From Candidatus Zixiibacteriota bacterium (GTDB taxonomy: Bacteria > Zixibacteria > MSB-5A5 > DSPP01), in contig JAKEHY010000008.1 of NCBI GenBank assembly GCA_022614805.1, positions 1 to 64,000 on the forward strand: 64,000 nucleotides of DNA. Direction: 5' to 3'. A model generated the notes under the pieces. It searched no databases and was not told the origin of the DNA. It was given only the letters and a program-made list of their open reading frames with translations. Positions 7,805-16,088 of this stretch are shown here, in pieces. The translations under genes and the position numbers were made by a program. The first letter of the stretch is position 1. Each line of letters begins with the position of its first letter.

Positions 7805-8662
7805 ATGGCCGAACCGCTTTTAGGCGCGCATATGTCCATCGCGGGGGGCGTTTACAACGCGTTCCTGCATGGGAAGTCTGTCGGCTGCAGCACCATTCAA
7901 ATCTTCGTCAAAAGCAACAACCAGTGGAGGGCCAAGCCGCTTTCCGATGAAGAGGTGGAAAAATACCATCAACTGCAAAAAGAAACCGGCATCCATCCGG
8001 TGGTGGCGCACGACAGCTACTTAATCAACGCCGCCTCGCAGGATAAGGCGCTTTTTGCCAAGTCGCGCGAGGCCTTGAAAATTGAGCTGGAGCGCTGCCA
8101 AACCTTGAAAATACCCCATCTGGTAATGCATCCGGGCTCTCCTCTGGGTGCCGGGGAAAAGGTGGGACTGGCCACCATCGCCCGGGCCATAAACGAAGTA
8201 TTTGACGAGTTGGAAGACAAGGGGACTAAAATCGCCCTCGAAGCCACCGCCGGGCAAGGCTCACATTTAGGGTATAAATTCGAGCATCTGGCGGACATTA
8301 TCGGGCAGGTCAAACAGCAAAACCGGATGGCGGTCTGTCTGGACACCTGCCACGTGTTCGCTGCCGGTTACGACATCCGCACGGCGGAAGGGTATAAAAA
8401 CGTGATGGCGGAATATGACCGGATCGTCGGGTTAAAACATCTGGCGGCCATTCACTTCAACGATTCCAAAAAGGGGTTGGGCAGCCGGGTGGACCGGCAC
8501 GAGCATATCGGCAAGGGGGAATTGGGAAAAGAGGCTTTCGGCTTCTTTTTGAACGATTCCCGGCTGGCCGGCATCCCCAAAATCCTGGAAACGCCCAAAG
8601 GGCCGGACTATGCCGAAGACAAAGAGAATTTGAAGGTTTTGCGGTCGTTAATCAAGAAATGA
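7805..8662 (+). CDS. nfo: Deoxyribonuclease IV (AP endonuclease)
   Basis: A 285-residue TIM-barrel enzyme that cuts the phosphodiester bond 5' of abasic sites in base-excision repair, using three zinc ions. The metal-site motifs are present in order: LGAHMSI near the N-terminus, VVAHDSYLIN, LVMHPGS, ALEATAGQG, CLDTCHVFAAGYD, IHFNDSKKGLGSRVDRHEHIG and the final LETPKG. The length matches the family. The next gene starts within its stop (ATGA at 8659), so a secreted TPR protein is co-transcribed; I see no functional link. Confidence 0.97.
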   Translation: MAEPLLGAHMSIAGGVYNAFLHGKSVGCSTIQIFVKSNNQWRAKPLSDEEVEKYHQLQKETGIHPVVAHDSYLINAASQDKALFAKSREALKIELERCQTLKIPHLVMHPGSPLGAGEKVGLATIARAINEVFDELEDKGTKIALEATAGQGSHLGYKFEHLADIIGQVKQQNRMAVCLDTCHVFAAGYDIRTAEGYKNVMAEYDRIVGLKHLAAIHFNDSKKGLGSRVDRHEHIGKGELGKEAFGFFLNDSRLAGIPKILETPKGPDYAEDKENLKVLRSLIKK

Positions 8663-10560
8663 AGAAAGTTTTTGCGGGGGTTTTGCTCCTGGCTGGTTTT
8701 TCGGCGGCCAGCGGCCAGAGCATTGAAGAACCTCCCTCCCGTCCGACGGTTTTTTACAATTTCCAAATCGACGTTTTTGAAGAATGGGACGGCCGAGTGG
8801 GGCTGGCCGATGCCCGCACGGTCGAAATTCCAGAAGGGAAGATGCGCGGGGTTTTTCTGGCCAACTTCACCCTGGATTTGACGGCCCAAAAAGAAAGGAG
8901 TGGAGCGGCCGTTGATTTTCAGCTGGTTACCCTGCCGCCTGAGGTGACCAGTCGCTCGGGAAGGGCCGTTTTAGACAGCGGAAAAATCCTTTCTATTTTG
9001 GATATTCCGGGGAAGAATAAAAACCGCTACCGAGCCGCCGTAAAATTCCAAGGCCGGGTCCGGAAGGAGGGTACCTGTTCCTTTGAAGATTTCAAGTGGC
9101 ACAGCGACCGGGCGGCCCGCTACGACTTCGGTTTTGTTCAATACACTTGGGGGGATTACCATTGGAATCTCCTGCGGGACCGGGTGGAGGAGATGACCGA
9201 TTCGCTTTCCAAGGTCTTTAATCTGGCTACTTCCCAAAGGCCGGAGTACTACTTTGCCCCCTGTTTGTTTTCCGACTGGGTCTGGGACGGCCGGTTCTTT
9301 TTTTCCCTGGAGCCCTCGCGCCGGCGGGCGGTTTCGGTTTACTGCCGGGAGGCCAACTCTTTTTCCCCCTGGGTGCCCAACCTTTTGCTTTTTTACCTAA
9401 GCTGGGGGTATGCACCCGCTCCCTTGGTTGAGGGAGCCGCCGCCTATTTTGACTATCCCCATTTTTTCGCCCGGGAGTACTGGCGGCAGGGGAAGCTGGA
9501 TTCGCTGGCCCGGCTTTTGTCCACATACCGGTATCGAGGGCTGCCGCCCGAGCGGGGGCTTTCGGAAACGGCTTCCTTCGTCCGTTTTTTGGTTGAAAGA
9601 TACGGGGCCGGGCTTTTTGAAAAGCTGTATCGGAGCGCCACCGATTTGACCCTTAAATCCGATTTGGAGGGCCTGTACGGTAAACCGGCTGACTCGCTGG
9701 AAGCGGAATGGAAACGGGAGCTGGCCGCCTTCCGGCCCGCGCCCGAACCCTTGCGGCGGCTGGCCCAGGAGGAATTCTGGAACTTTCGTTTTGAGGAAGC
9801 CCTGCGCCATTACCGCGCCGCTCTTGAGCTCGACTCCAATCCACTGCCCGAAGATTTTGCCGACATAGCCAACCAGTTCTACAACCTCGGCCGCTACGAC
9901 AGCGCGCGGGCCTACTTCGAAAAAGCCTACCGGGCCGATTCTAATTTCTGGCGGCGGCCCTATGCGGCGGCGAATTTTTCCTTGATTTTGGGGGACACGC
10001 TGAAGGCGGACCGGTACTTTCGGCGGGTATTGGCCCTGGACAGCTCCGTAAGCGACGGCTTGGTGCGCCTCGGAACCTACTTTTTCGAGGCGGGGGATTT
10101 TGCCCGGGCCGAATCCCTTTATCTTTTAGCCCTGAAGAAAAAAATCCATCCAGGTGATTTGGCCGAATTGAATATGAATTTGGGGTATCTCGCTTGGCGG
10201 GTAAAGGGGGATTTCAAAAAAGGGAACGACCTTTTGAATGCCGCCTGGGGCGCCTACCGCCGGGCCCGCAGCGATGCGCCCGGCGTTCCGGCTTCCTACT
10301 GGCGGCTGGGGGAGCTTTTTTTGTATAAAAACCTTTCCGATTCGGCGGAGGCCAATTTACAATTTGCGCTCTACCTGGAAACCCGCCCCTATTACCTGGC
10401 CAAAATCCTCATTCGAATGGGAAATTTGTATGACTTGATAAATCAGCGTAAGAAAGCCGTCGGGTACTATCGGTCGGCGCTGCGGCAGGCGGCGGCCCCG
10501 CCGGACCGCCGCCGGGCACAGGCGTATTTGACCAAGCCGTTCCGGCTCGGAGTCAATTAG
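8659..10560 (+). CDS. Exported TPR protein with a peptidase-MA-like N-terminal half
   Basis: A 633-residue protein with a signal peptide (about 1-20). Residues 140-360 resemble the gluzincin-like Peptidase_MA fold found before TPRs: a helix ending in LLFYLSWGYAPAPLVEGAAAYF lines up with the substrate helix of such peptidases, but I see no HExxH motif, so it is probably not a protease. Residues 375-610 hold about six TPR-like repeats (for example ALRHYRAALELDSNP and ARAYFEKAYRADSN). It is probably a periplasmic scaffold. It overlaps nfo by 4 nt and leads by 3 nt into the BatA-type gene. Confidence 0.75.
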   Translation: MKKVFAGVLLLAGFSAASGQSIEEPPSRPTVFYNFQIDVFEEWDGRVGLADARTVEIPEGKMRGVFLANFTLDLTAQKERSGAAVDFQLVTLPPEVTSRSGRAVLDSGKILSILDIPGKNKNRYRAAVKFQGRVRKEGTCSFEDFKWHSDRAARYDFGFVQYTWGDYHWNLLRDRVEEMTDSLSKVFNLATSQRPEYYFAPCLFSDWVWDGRFFFSLEPSRRRAVSVYCREANSFSPWVPNLLLFYLSWGYAPAPLVEGAAAYFDYPHFFAREYWRQGKLDSLARLLSTYRYRGLPPERGLSETASFVRFLVERYGAGLFEKLYRSATDLTLKSDLEGLYGKPADSLEAEWKRELAAFRPAPEPLRRLAQEEFWNFRFEEALRHYRAALELDSNPLPEDFADIANQFYNLGRYDSARAYFEKAYRADSNFWRRPYAAANFSLILGDTLKADRYFRRVLALDSSVSDGLVRLGTYFFEAGDFARAESLYLLALKKKIHPGDLAELNMNLGYLAWRVKGDFKKGNDLLNAAWGAYRRARSDAPGVPASYWRLGELFLYKNLSDSAEANLQFALYLETRPYYLAKILIRMGNLYDLINQRKKAVGYYRSALRQAAAPPDRRRAQAYLTKPFRLGVN

Positions 10561-10563
10561 CCG

Positions 10564-12636
10564 GTGTTCAGCTTTCTGAACCCCCTATTTCTCTTTTTTT
10601 TGCCCCTTTCCGCCCTTCCTTTTTTGATTCATTTTTTAAACCGCCGCCGCTCGCAAACCGTCCTTTTTTCCTCCCTCGTTTTCTTGAAAGGGCTGGAAAA
10701 AACCCGCCTGCGAAAAATTCAGCTGAAGCAGTGGCTTTTGCTTCTGGTGCGCACGCTGGTTTTCTTGTTTTCGGTTCTGGCGTTTGCCCGGCCCTCCTGG
10801 CATCCGGAGGGGCGCGCGGGCGGCGGGCGCACTTCCGCCGTTTTGGTTTTCGACGACGGCTACCGCGCCGGCCAGCTGACCAAGGACGGGGTCGTCTGGG
10901 AACGGTACCGGGCAGGCGGTGAAAAGCTTTTTGAGCTTTTTAGAAACGGGGATGAGGTTTTGGTTCGGTTTGCATCCCTTCCCGAGGACCAATCCGGGTT
11001 AAGCCACGATTTGACCGTCGAGCAGGAAAAAGTTTTTAAAAAAGAGGCGGTCTCCATCGCTTCCTCCGAGCCGGCCGCCCTTTTACAAGCGCATCAACTT
11101 TTGTCAGTTTCGCACAATCCCAACCGCGAGATTTACCTTTTTTCAGATGGCCGTTTTTCGCTTTCGTCGGTTGAACGGGCCATGGAAAGACGAAGCGTCT
11201 CCCCCACTCAAGCCACGCTTTTCTGGCTGTCGCCGGAACTGGAAGACGGCGACAACCGGGCGCTGGTCTCCTTTCGTTTTGCCGACCCGGTTTTGGCCGT
11301 TGGCCTGCCGATTCGGGTGGAGGCGGAAGTTTTCAATCAAAGAAAGTCCACTGCTGCCAGCGTTCTGGTTTCCCTGTACCTGGACGGCAAGAAGGTGAGC
11401 CAGCAAGCGGTGGATTTGGCCGCCGGAAAAAGCAAAAAAGTTTTGCTGGCGGCCCCGGTTTTCGCCTCCGGCTGGCACGGGGGGCATCTGGAGTTGCCGG
11501 ATGACGACTTGCCGGCGGACAATCGCCTCTATTTTTCGTTTTACCTGCGTCCGAAGCTGCGGTTGCTTTTGGCTTCGGATTCCCCCAGTTACTGGAGTGC
11601 GGCCGAGCTGGTGTTGGCGGCGGGGCAGAAATCGGGAAGCTGGTTGGAAATCCAGAAGGCCCGGCTTTCCGAATTTTCGCGGCTGGACTGGTCGAAAATA
11701 GACGCCGCCTTCGTGGCCCTGCCGGCGTCGTTTGACTACGGATGGTGGGAGCGGATTTTGCGCTTTGTCGGCGGCGGCGGCGGAGTTTTTTTGACGCCGG
11801 AAGGAGATTTGCGGAAGTATCCTCCCGATGTTATCAAAGAGGCCGCCGGCCTGCGGCTGGAAGGACTGACCGCTTCGGGCCCTTCGGAATTTTTCTCTTT
11901 TTGGCCGGAGGGAGCCCATCCCATTTTTTCCTTTTTGGCTCGCGAAAATCGGGTTCCTCTTTTGAAGTTTTATTCCCATCACAAAAGCCGGGCCGGCCCG
12001 GAGGCCGTCCTGGCGGCGCGGTTTTTAAAGGCCGGGGCGGCCCTGGTCGAAAGGAGGGGAAAGGCCGGGCGGTTGATATTTTCCACGGCCTCATTTGACC
12101 GCGCCAACACCGATTTGTATTTCCACGCTTTTGCCGTGCCCTTTTTTTTCCGCACGGTGCAATATCTGGCCAGCTTTTCGGCTCCGGTGGAGGATTTCAA
12201 GACCGGGGGGAGGGTTTCGTTTTCGCCGCCGGATTTTCCCAAAAAAGTTCCGCTCCGGCTGGTGGGGCCGGACGGCTCGGCCGGCGGCGTTGGGCTTGCC
12301 GGCCGGCGGGAAGGGTATCTGGACCTGGGCGTTCTGACCCAGCCCGGCGTCTATCGGCTGTACCAGGATACGTCTTTGGTGGGGATTATAGCCGTGAACG
12401 TGGATACCAAAAGCTCCTCCTTTTCGCCGGTCGAAGCCGGCCAATTGGAAAAAGCGTTGCCGGGATTCAAAGTTGTTGAAATTCCGCTGGGGGACCAAAT
12501 CGAGCCGGTCGTTCGCCAGAGCCGCTCCGGCAGGGAATTGTGGAAGCTTCTTGTTTTCGCCGTGCTTGGACTTCTGGGGCTGGAGATGGCCGTGGTGCGC
12601 TGGGGAGAAAAACCGGCACCGCCCCTGCCCGCTTAA
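10564..12636 (+). CDS. BatA-domain membrane protein
   Basis: A 690-residue protein beginning at GTG 10564. Residues 1-80 are the BatA/aerotolerance N-terminal domain: a helix, the FLNRRRSQTVLFSSLVFLK segment, then a second helix. Residues 90-250 resemble a von Willebrand factor A-like fold (SAVLVFDDGYR), although the DxSxS metal motif is not kept. Residues 270-640 are periplasmic beta-rich and GATase-like domains, and a final transmembrane helix lies near 665-685. Such proteins are common in Bacteroidetes-type and planctomycete-type genomes; their function is unclear. It is coupled to the upstream TPR gene, as BatA genes often are. Confidence 0.78.
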   Translation: MFSFLNPLFLFFLPLSALPFLIHFLNRRRSQTVLFSSLVFLKGLEKTRLRKIQLKQWLLLLVRTLVFLFSVLAFARPSWHPEGRAGGGRTSAVLVFDDGYRAGQLTKDGVVWERYRAGGEKLFELFRNGDEVLVRFASLPEDQSGLSHDLTVEQEKVFKKEAVSIASSEPAALLQAHQLLSVSHNPNREIYLFSDGRFSLSSVERAMERRSVSPTQATLFWLSPELEDGDNRALVSFRFADPVLAVGLPIRVEAEVFNQRKSTAASVLVSLYLDGKKVSQQAVDLAAGKSKKVLLAAPVFASGWHGGHLELPDDDLPADNRLYFSFYLRPKLRLLLASDSPSYWSAAELVLAAGQKSGSWLEIQKARLSEFSRLDWSKIDAAFVALPASFDYGWWERILRFVGGGGGVFLTPEGDLRKYPPDVIKEAAGLRLEGLTASGPSEFFSFWPEGAHPIFSFLARENRVPLLKFYSHHKSRAGPEAVLAARFLKAGAALVERRGKAGRLIFSTASFDRANTDLYFHAFAVPFFFRTVQYLASFSAPVEDFKTGGRVSFSPPDFPKKVPLRLVGPDGSAGGVGLAGRREGYLDLGVLTQPGVYRLYQDTSLVGIIAVNVDTKSSSFSPVEAGQLEKALPGFKVVEIPLGDQIEPVVRQSRSGRELWKLLVFAVLGLLGLEMAVVRWGEKPAPPLPA

Positions 12637-12643
12637 TTCGACA

Positions 12644-12690
12644 CAATGCCGCAGATTGTCATTCCGTGCGAAGCGCGTAATCTCTCTTTT
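12644..12690. repeat. Remnant of a dispersed intergenic repeat
   Basis: Contains GTCATTCCGTGCGAAGCGCG, a variant of a GTCATTCCGAGCGAAGCGAG-type repeat that I recall from intergenic regions of many bacteria. Only one copy is seen in this window. Confidence 0.4.
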
Positions 12691-12773
12691 CCGCTCGTTG
12701 CTTGTTGCGTTTCATATGAGAGGAACCGAAATTTGGGCCTTCCTTTTCGTTTAGCTTCACGTATTTTTCCTTT

Positions 12774-13370
12774 GTGAAAAAACCGTTGCTGCTGGCCTTG
12801 AACGGCAGTCCGGTGCCGGGGTCTTCGACGGAAATTCTTTTGAAGGAATTCTGCCGCGGGGCGGGCTCGGCCGGTTTTGCGGTCGAATGGGTCGATTTGA
12901 ACAAGAAAAAAATTATGCCCTGCCAGAGCTGCGGAGAATCGCCGGAACCGAACCTTTGCTTTTTTGACGACGATATGACCCCCATCTATGAAAAGTTTCT
13001 GGCCAGCCGGCTCGTGGCGGTGGGTTCGCCCATCTACTTTGACTCGGTTTCGGCCCAGGTGAAGCTTTTTATCGACCGGATGAACTGCGTGCGGCCGATG
13101 GCGGAAAAGAAAGACGGAGAGATTTATCTCAAAAAAAGGAAACTGGGCAACCGCGGCGGGTTCGTGATTTTGGTCGGCGGCGAAGACCCCAAGTTTCAGG
13201 GGGCGCTCTGGGTGGTGAAGGGGTTTTTCATCTGGGCGGGCACTCATCCGGAAGGGCATCTTTTGTATTCGCCCAACACGTTTGCGGCCGGCTCGGTCAG
13301 AAAAGAAAATAGGGTTTTAACCGAAGCGTTTGAAAAGGGGAGAAAACTGGCTTTGAAGTGGAAAGGTTGA
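12774..13370 (+). CDS. NADPH-dependent FMN reductase / flavodoxin-like protein
   Basis: A 198-residue flavodoxin-fold protein. The FMN phosphate loop is near the N-terminus (LALNGSPVPGSSTEIL). A CQSCGE motif around residues 45-50 plus a following Cys (NLCFFDDDM) resembles the cysteine cluster of iron-sulfur flavoproteins or their relatives. AVGSPIYFDSVSAQVKLFID is the second flavin-binding segment. It is a likely cytosolic NAD(P)H:acceptor reductase with unknown partner. Translation starts at GTG 12774. It is the last gene before a convergent zinc-ribbon gene. Confidence 0.85.
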   Translation: MKKPLLLALNGSPVPGSSTEILLKEFCRGAGSAGFAVEWVDLNKKKIMPCQSCGESPEPNLCFFDDDMTPIYEKFLASRLVAVGSPIYFDSVSAQVKLFIDRMNCVRPMAEKKDGEIYLKKRKLGNRGGFVILVGGEDPKFQGALWVVKGFFIWAGTHPEGHLLYSPNTFAAGSVRKENRVLTEAFEKGRKLALKWKG

Positions 13371-13394
13371 AGCTCGGAGAAACGGGTTGGGTTG

Positions 13395-13787
13395 CTACTC
13401 CCCTTCTTCGGGAAACTCCACGCCGGAAAGCTTGGTTTCCGGGATGACCTGCTCGGCAATCCCTTCCGCTTCGGCCAAGCGGTCTTCCGGCACCAAAACG
13501 GATGCTGGGGCGGCCGGGTTGGGCGCGGTGACGTACTGGAAGGCGAAATAGGCCGCGCCGATGCCGGATGTTTTCACCAAAGCCGGAATGCCCTCGTTGT
13601 CCAAAGCTTCGCGCAACATTTCGGCGTAAAGCTGGCTTAAATTCTGGCGCAGGGGAACGAAACGGTAGTTTGAATTTTGCTCGTGCAGTTCTTCTTCTTT
13701 GGGCGGGTGCAGTTCCAAGAGGCCGCCGCACTCCTGACATTCCTCCCGGCCTTCCGGGTATTCCGTTTTGCAACGCGGGCAGTACAT
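13395..13787 (-). CDS. Zinc-ribbon protein with DUF2007 domain
   Basis: A 130-residue protein. Residues 1-22 form a zinc ribbon, CPRC and CQEC, and residues 40-115 match DUF2007 (putative signal-transducing domain), with the typical FVPLRQNLSQLYAEMLREAL and VLVPEDRLAEAEGI pattern. The C-terminal tail is acidic. GGGAGAAGAG precedes ATG 13787. The gene is convergent with the flavodoxin-like gene and divergent from yggS. The role is unknown. Confidence 0.82.
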   Translation of the reverse strand: MYCPRCKTEYPEGREECQECGGLLELHPPKEEELHEQNSNYRFVPLRQNLSQLYAEMLREALDNEGIPALVKTSGIGAAYFAFQYVTAPNPAAPASVLVPEDRLAEAEGIAEQVIPETKLSGVEFPEEGE

Positions 13788-13871
13788 CTCTTCTCCCTTT
13801 CGCCTCCTTCCTCAATGATACGCCGGTTTTGGCCAAAAGCAACAAGTTTTGTTTTCGCTCGGAAAAAGGGG

Positions 13872-13900
13872 TTGATTTTTGAGTTTTTTGGGGCTATCCT
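13872..13900 (+). promoter_or_regulatory. Sigma70-type promoter of yggS, probably leaderless
   Basis: TTGATT at 13872-13877, a 17-nt spacer, and TATCCT at 13895-13900; ATG 13910 follows after exactly 9 nt without a ribosome-binding site. Confidence 0.5.
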
Positions 13901-13909
13901 TTTCGGCTA

Positions 13910-14662
13910 ATGAATTTCGCTTCGAGCGTGGCGGAGGCGCTGGATGCCGTCTGCCGGAACATTCTGGAAGCGCAAAAAAAATCGGGACGGAAACAAGGGG
14001 TTCAGGTCGTCGCGGTGACCAAAAACGTGGGAATGGAAAAAATGCGGGAAGCCATCGAAGCCGGGCTTTCCTCCTTTGGCGAAAACCGGGTTCAAGAGGC
14101 CCTCCCGAAAATCGAAGCTATTGGGAAGAAAGTCAGCTGGCGGATGGTCGGGCATTTGCAAAGCAACAAGGTGAAAAAAGCGGTCGAATATTTCGACGCC
14201 ATCGATTCGGTCGATTCGTTCGGGCTGGCAGCCGAAATTTCCAAAGCGGCCAAGGCTAAAAACCGTATAATGCCCGTTTTGTTGGAAGTGAACACCTCCG
14301 GCGAGCCGTCCAAATACGGCCTTTCGCCGGAAAAAACCCTTGAAGAAGCGGAAAAGATTGCCGGCCTGGAGAATCTTTCCGTGGATGGTTTGATGACCGT
14401 CGGGCCGTTGGCGAACGAAGAAAAAAAACTGCGCGCGGCTTTCGCTCGGTTGCGGCAGCTTTTTGAAGAAATTGAGCAAAAGAAAATTTTCGGCCTGTTG
14501 TTTCGCCATCTTTCGATGGGAATGTCGGCCGATTACCCCATGGCCGTGGAGGAGGGGGCAACGATGGTTCGGCTGGGAACGGCGATTTTTGGGCCGCGAA
14601 CTCAAAATATCGAAAACCCTTCGGCAAGCTCAGGGTTCATCCCTCGGCAAGCCTCGGGATGA
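13910..14662 (+). CDS. YggS/PLPBP family pyridoxal-phosphate homeostasis protein
   Basis: A 250-residue cytosolic PLP-binding TIM-barrel protein that buffers free PLP; it has no known catalysis. The PLP lysine is in VVAVTKNV (about residue 36). Other family segments are FGENRVQEAL, MVGHLQSNKVKKA, EVNTSGEPSKYGL, LSMGMSADYPMAVEEGATMVRLG and the closing GTAIFGPR. The normal family end is that FGPR; the last 20 residues are encoded by a tandem hairpin repeat (14616-14663) that also supplies the stop codon. The neighbouring DivIVA gene matches the usual yggS-divIVA linkage. Confidence 0.92.
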   Translation: MNFASSVAEALDAVCRNILEAQKKSGRKQGVQVVAVTKNVGMEKMREAIEAGLSSFGENRVQEALPKIEAIGKKVSWRMVGHLQSNKVKKAVEYFDAIDSVDSFGLAAEISKAAKAKNRIMPVLLEVNTSGEPSKYGLSPEKTLEEAEKIAGLENLSVDGLMTVGPLANEEKKLRAAFARLRQLFEEIEQKKIFGLLFRHLSMGMSADYPMAVEEGATMVRLGTAIFGPRTQNIENPSASSGFIPRQASG

Positions 14663-14663
14663 A
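14616..14663 (+). repeat. Tandem mini-hairpin repeat in the 3' end of yggS
   Basis: Two adjacent hairpins have almost the same loop: ACCCT/AGGGT around TCGGCAAGCTC (14616-14636), then TTCATCCC/GGGATGAA around TCGGCAAGCCTC (14636-14663). The element encodes the C-terminal tail and stop of yggS and ends at the divIVA ribosome-binding site. Confidence 0.8.
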
Positions 14664-14672
14664 GGAGGCTAT

Positions 14673-15230
14673 ATGACCTTAACGGCGGTGGATTTGCGCT
14701 CGATTGAGTTCCCCAAACGGTTCCGGGGGTACGACCGGGCCGAAGTCGATTCGTTTTTGAGAACGCTGTCCGACGAGTTGGAGGAAAAAGACCGCGAACT
14801 GGCGGAACTGCGCAACCGCACAACGCGCCTGGAGGCCGAGCTGGAGGAATTTCGCGGGCTGGAGGGCTCCTTGCAGGAGGTTTTGATGGCCGCCCAGAAG
14901 ACGGCCGAAGATACCCGTTTGAATTCGGTCAAGGAGGCGGAGCTGCTTTTGCGGGAGGCGCAGTTGAAGGCAGAAGAGCTGATTCACAAGACGCAGGAGA
15001 GCTTGGGGAACGTAAAGCGGGAGTTGGTGGAACTGTACCAACTCCGTTCGAACTATGTGATGCAGTTTCGGGGGATGATAGATTCGCACCGCGCGATGCT
15101 GGAAGAAATGGAAAAGTCGCAGGAAGGAGCCAGACATCTGCGTTTTGTGAAGAAGGCGGACGCCGCCGAGGCGCAGGCGCTGCGGGCCGCGGAACCGGTT
15201 GAAGAATTGAAACAACGATTGGAAGAGTAA
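14673..15230 (+). CDS. DivIVA-domain protein
   Basis: A 185-residue coiled-coil protein. Residues 1-60 hold the DivIVA membrane-curvature domain (TAVDLRSIEFPKRFRGYDRAEVDSF read in two parts), followed by long coiled coil to about residue 180. Such proteins mark poles or septa and recruit division or wall-growth factors at the inner membrane. I chose ATG 14673 because GAAGGAGG lies 5 nt upstream and the conserved domain begins there; a longer reading would run through yggS. The gene follows yggS, as in many division clusters, and leads into the PNP gene after 9 nt. Confidence 0.9.
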   Translation: MTLTAVDLRSIEFPKRFRGYDRAEVDSFLRTLSDELEEKDRELAELRNRTTRLEAELEEFRGLEGSLQEVLMAAQKTAEDTRLNSVKEAELLLREAQLKAEELIHKTQESLGNVKRELVELYQLRSNYVMQFRGMIDSHRAMLEEMEKSQEGARHLRFVKKADAAEAQALRAAEPVEELKQRLEE

Positions 15231-15239
15231 GAGAATAGA

Positions 15240-16082
15240 TTGACCAAAAAACCAGCGGATAATTTGAAAGCGCGCATTGATGAAGCAGTAAGCTACGTTC
15301 GCACCCAGACCAAGCTGGCGCCGCAAATCGGCATCGTTCTGGGCACCGGGCTGGGGGGGCTGGCGGAAAAGATTAAGGCGGAGAAATCCGTATCTTACGA
15401 AAACATCCCCCACTTTCCGGTTTCGACCGTGGAAAGCCATGCCGGGCGTTTGATTTTCGGCGAACTCGAAGGGAAAAAAGTGGTGGCAATGCAGGGACGT
15501 TTCCATTTTTACGAAGGGTACTCGATGCAGGAGGTGACTTTTCCGGTGCGGGTGATGAAGGCCTTGGGCGCCAATATCCTCATCGTTTCCAACGCCTGCG
15601 GCGGGTTGAATCCGCAATTCAGAGCCGGGGACATAATGGTCATCAGCGACCACATCAATATGCAGGGGGCCCATCCGCTTATCGGGCCGAATGACGATTC
15701 GCTTGGCGTGCGTTTTCCGGATATGTACCAGTGCTACGACCCGGCCTTGATTGCCACGGCGGAAGAGGCGGCCCTGGATCTTAAACTACGGGTCTGGAAG
15801 GGGGTTTACGTTTCGGTCACCGGGCCGACTCTGGAAACGGCGGCGGAGTATCGCTTCTTGCGCATCATCGGCGCCGACGTGGTGGGGATGTCCACCGTGC
15901 CGGAAGTCATCGTTGCCCGCCACGGCGGAATGCGCGTTCTGGGCTTTTCCATCATCACCGATATGGGGCTGCCGGATGCCTTGAAGCCCTGCTCGCTGGA
16001 AGAAATCATCCACACCGCTAACAAAACCGAGCCCTTGCTGACCGCTTTGATGAGCGAGACGGTAAAGAGGATAAAGGTTTAG
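15240..16082 (+). CDS. Purine nucleoside phosphorylase (trimeric, PNP-I)
   Basis: A 280-residue enzyme that splits guanosine/inosine-type purine nucleosides with phosphate in purine salvage. Family features are the phosphate loop GIVLGTGLGGLA, the HFPVSTVESHAGR segment, AMQGRFHFYEGY, SNACGGLNPQF, the base-site Glu region TGPTLETAAEYRF, MSTVPEVIVARH and FSIITDMG. The length suits the high-molecular-weight-independent trimeric class. Translation starts at TTG 15240, preceded by GAAGAGTAAGAGA. It is the last gene of the yggS-divIVA run, and an AT-rich insert follows directly. Confidence 0.93.
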   Translation: MTKKPADNLKARIDEAVSYVRTQTKLAPQIGIVLGTGLGGLAEKIKAEKSVSYENIPHFPVSTVESHAGRLIFGELEGKKVVAMQGRFHFYEGYSMQEVTFPVRVMKALGANILIVSNACGGLNPQFRAGDIMVISDHINMQGAHPLIGPNDDSLGVRFPDMYQCYDPALIATAEEAALDLKLRVWKGVYVSVTGPTLETAAEYRFLRIIGADVVGMSTVPEVIVARHGGMRVLGFSIITDMGLPDALKPCSLEEIIHTANKTEPLLTALMSETVKRIKV

Positions 16083-16088
16083 TATCAA

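Noticed and set aside
14679-15674. Long minus-strand frame opposite divIVA and the PNP gene
   Set aside because: Antisense to two well-supported genes; it crosses their boundary and lacks a family pattern.
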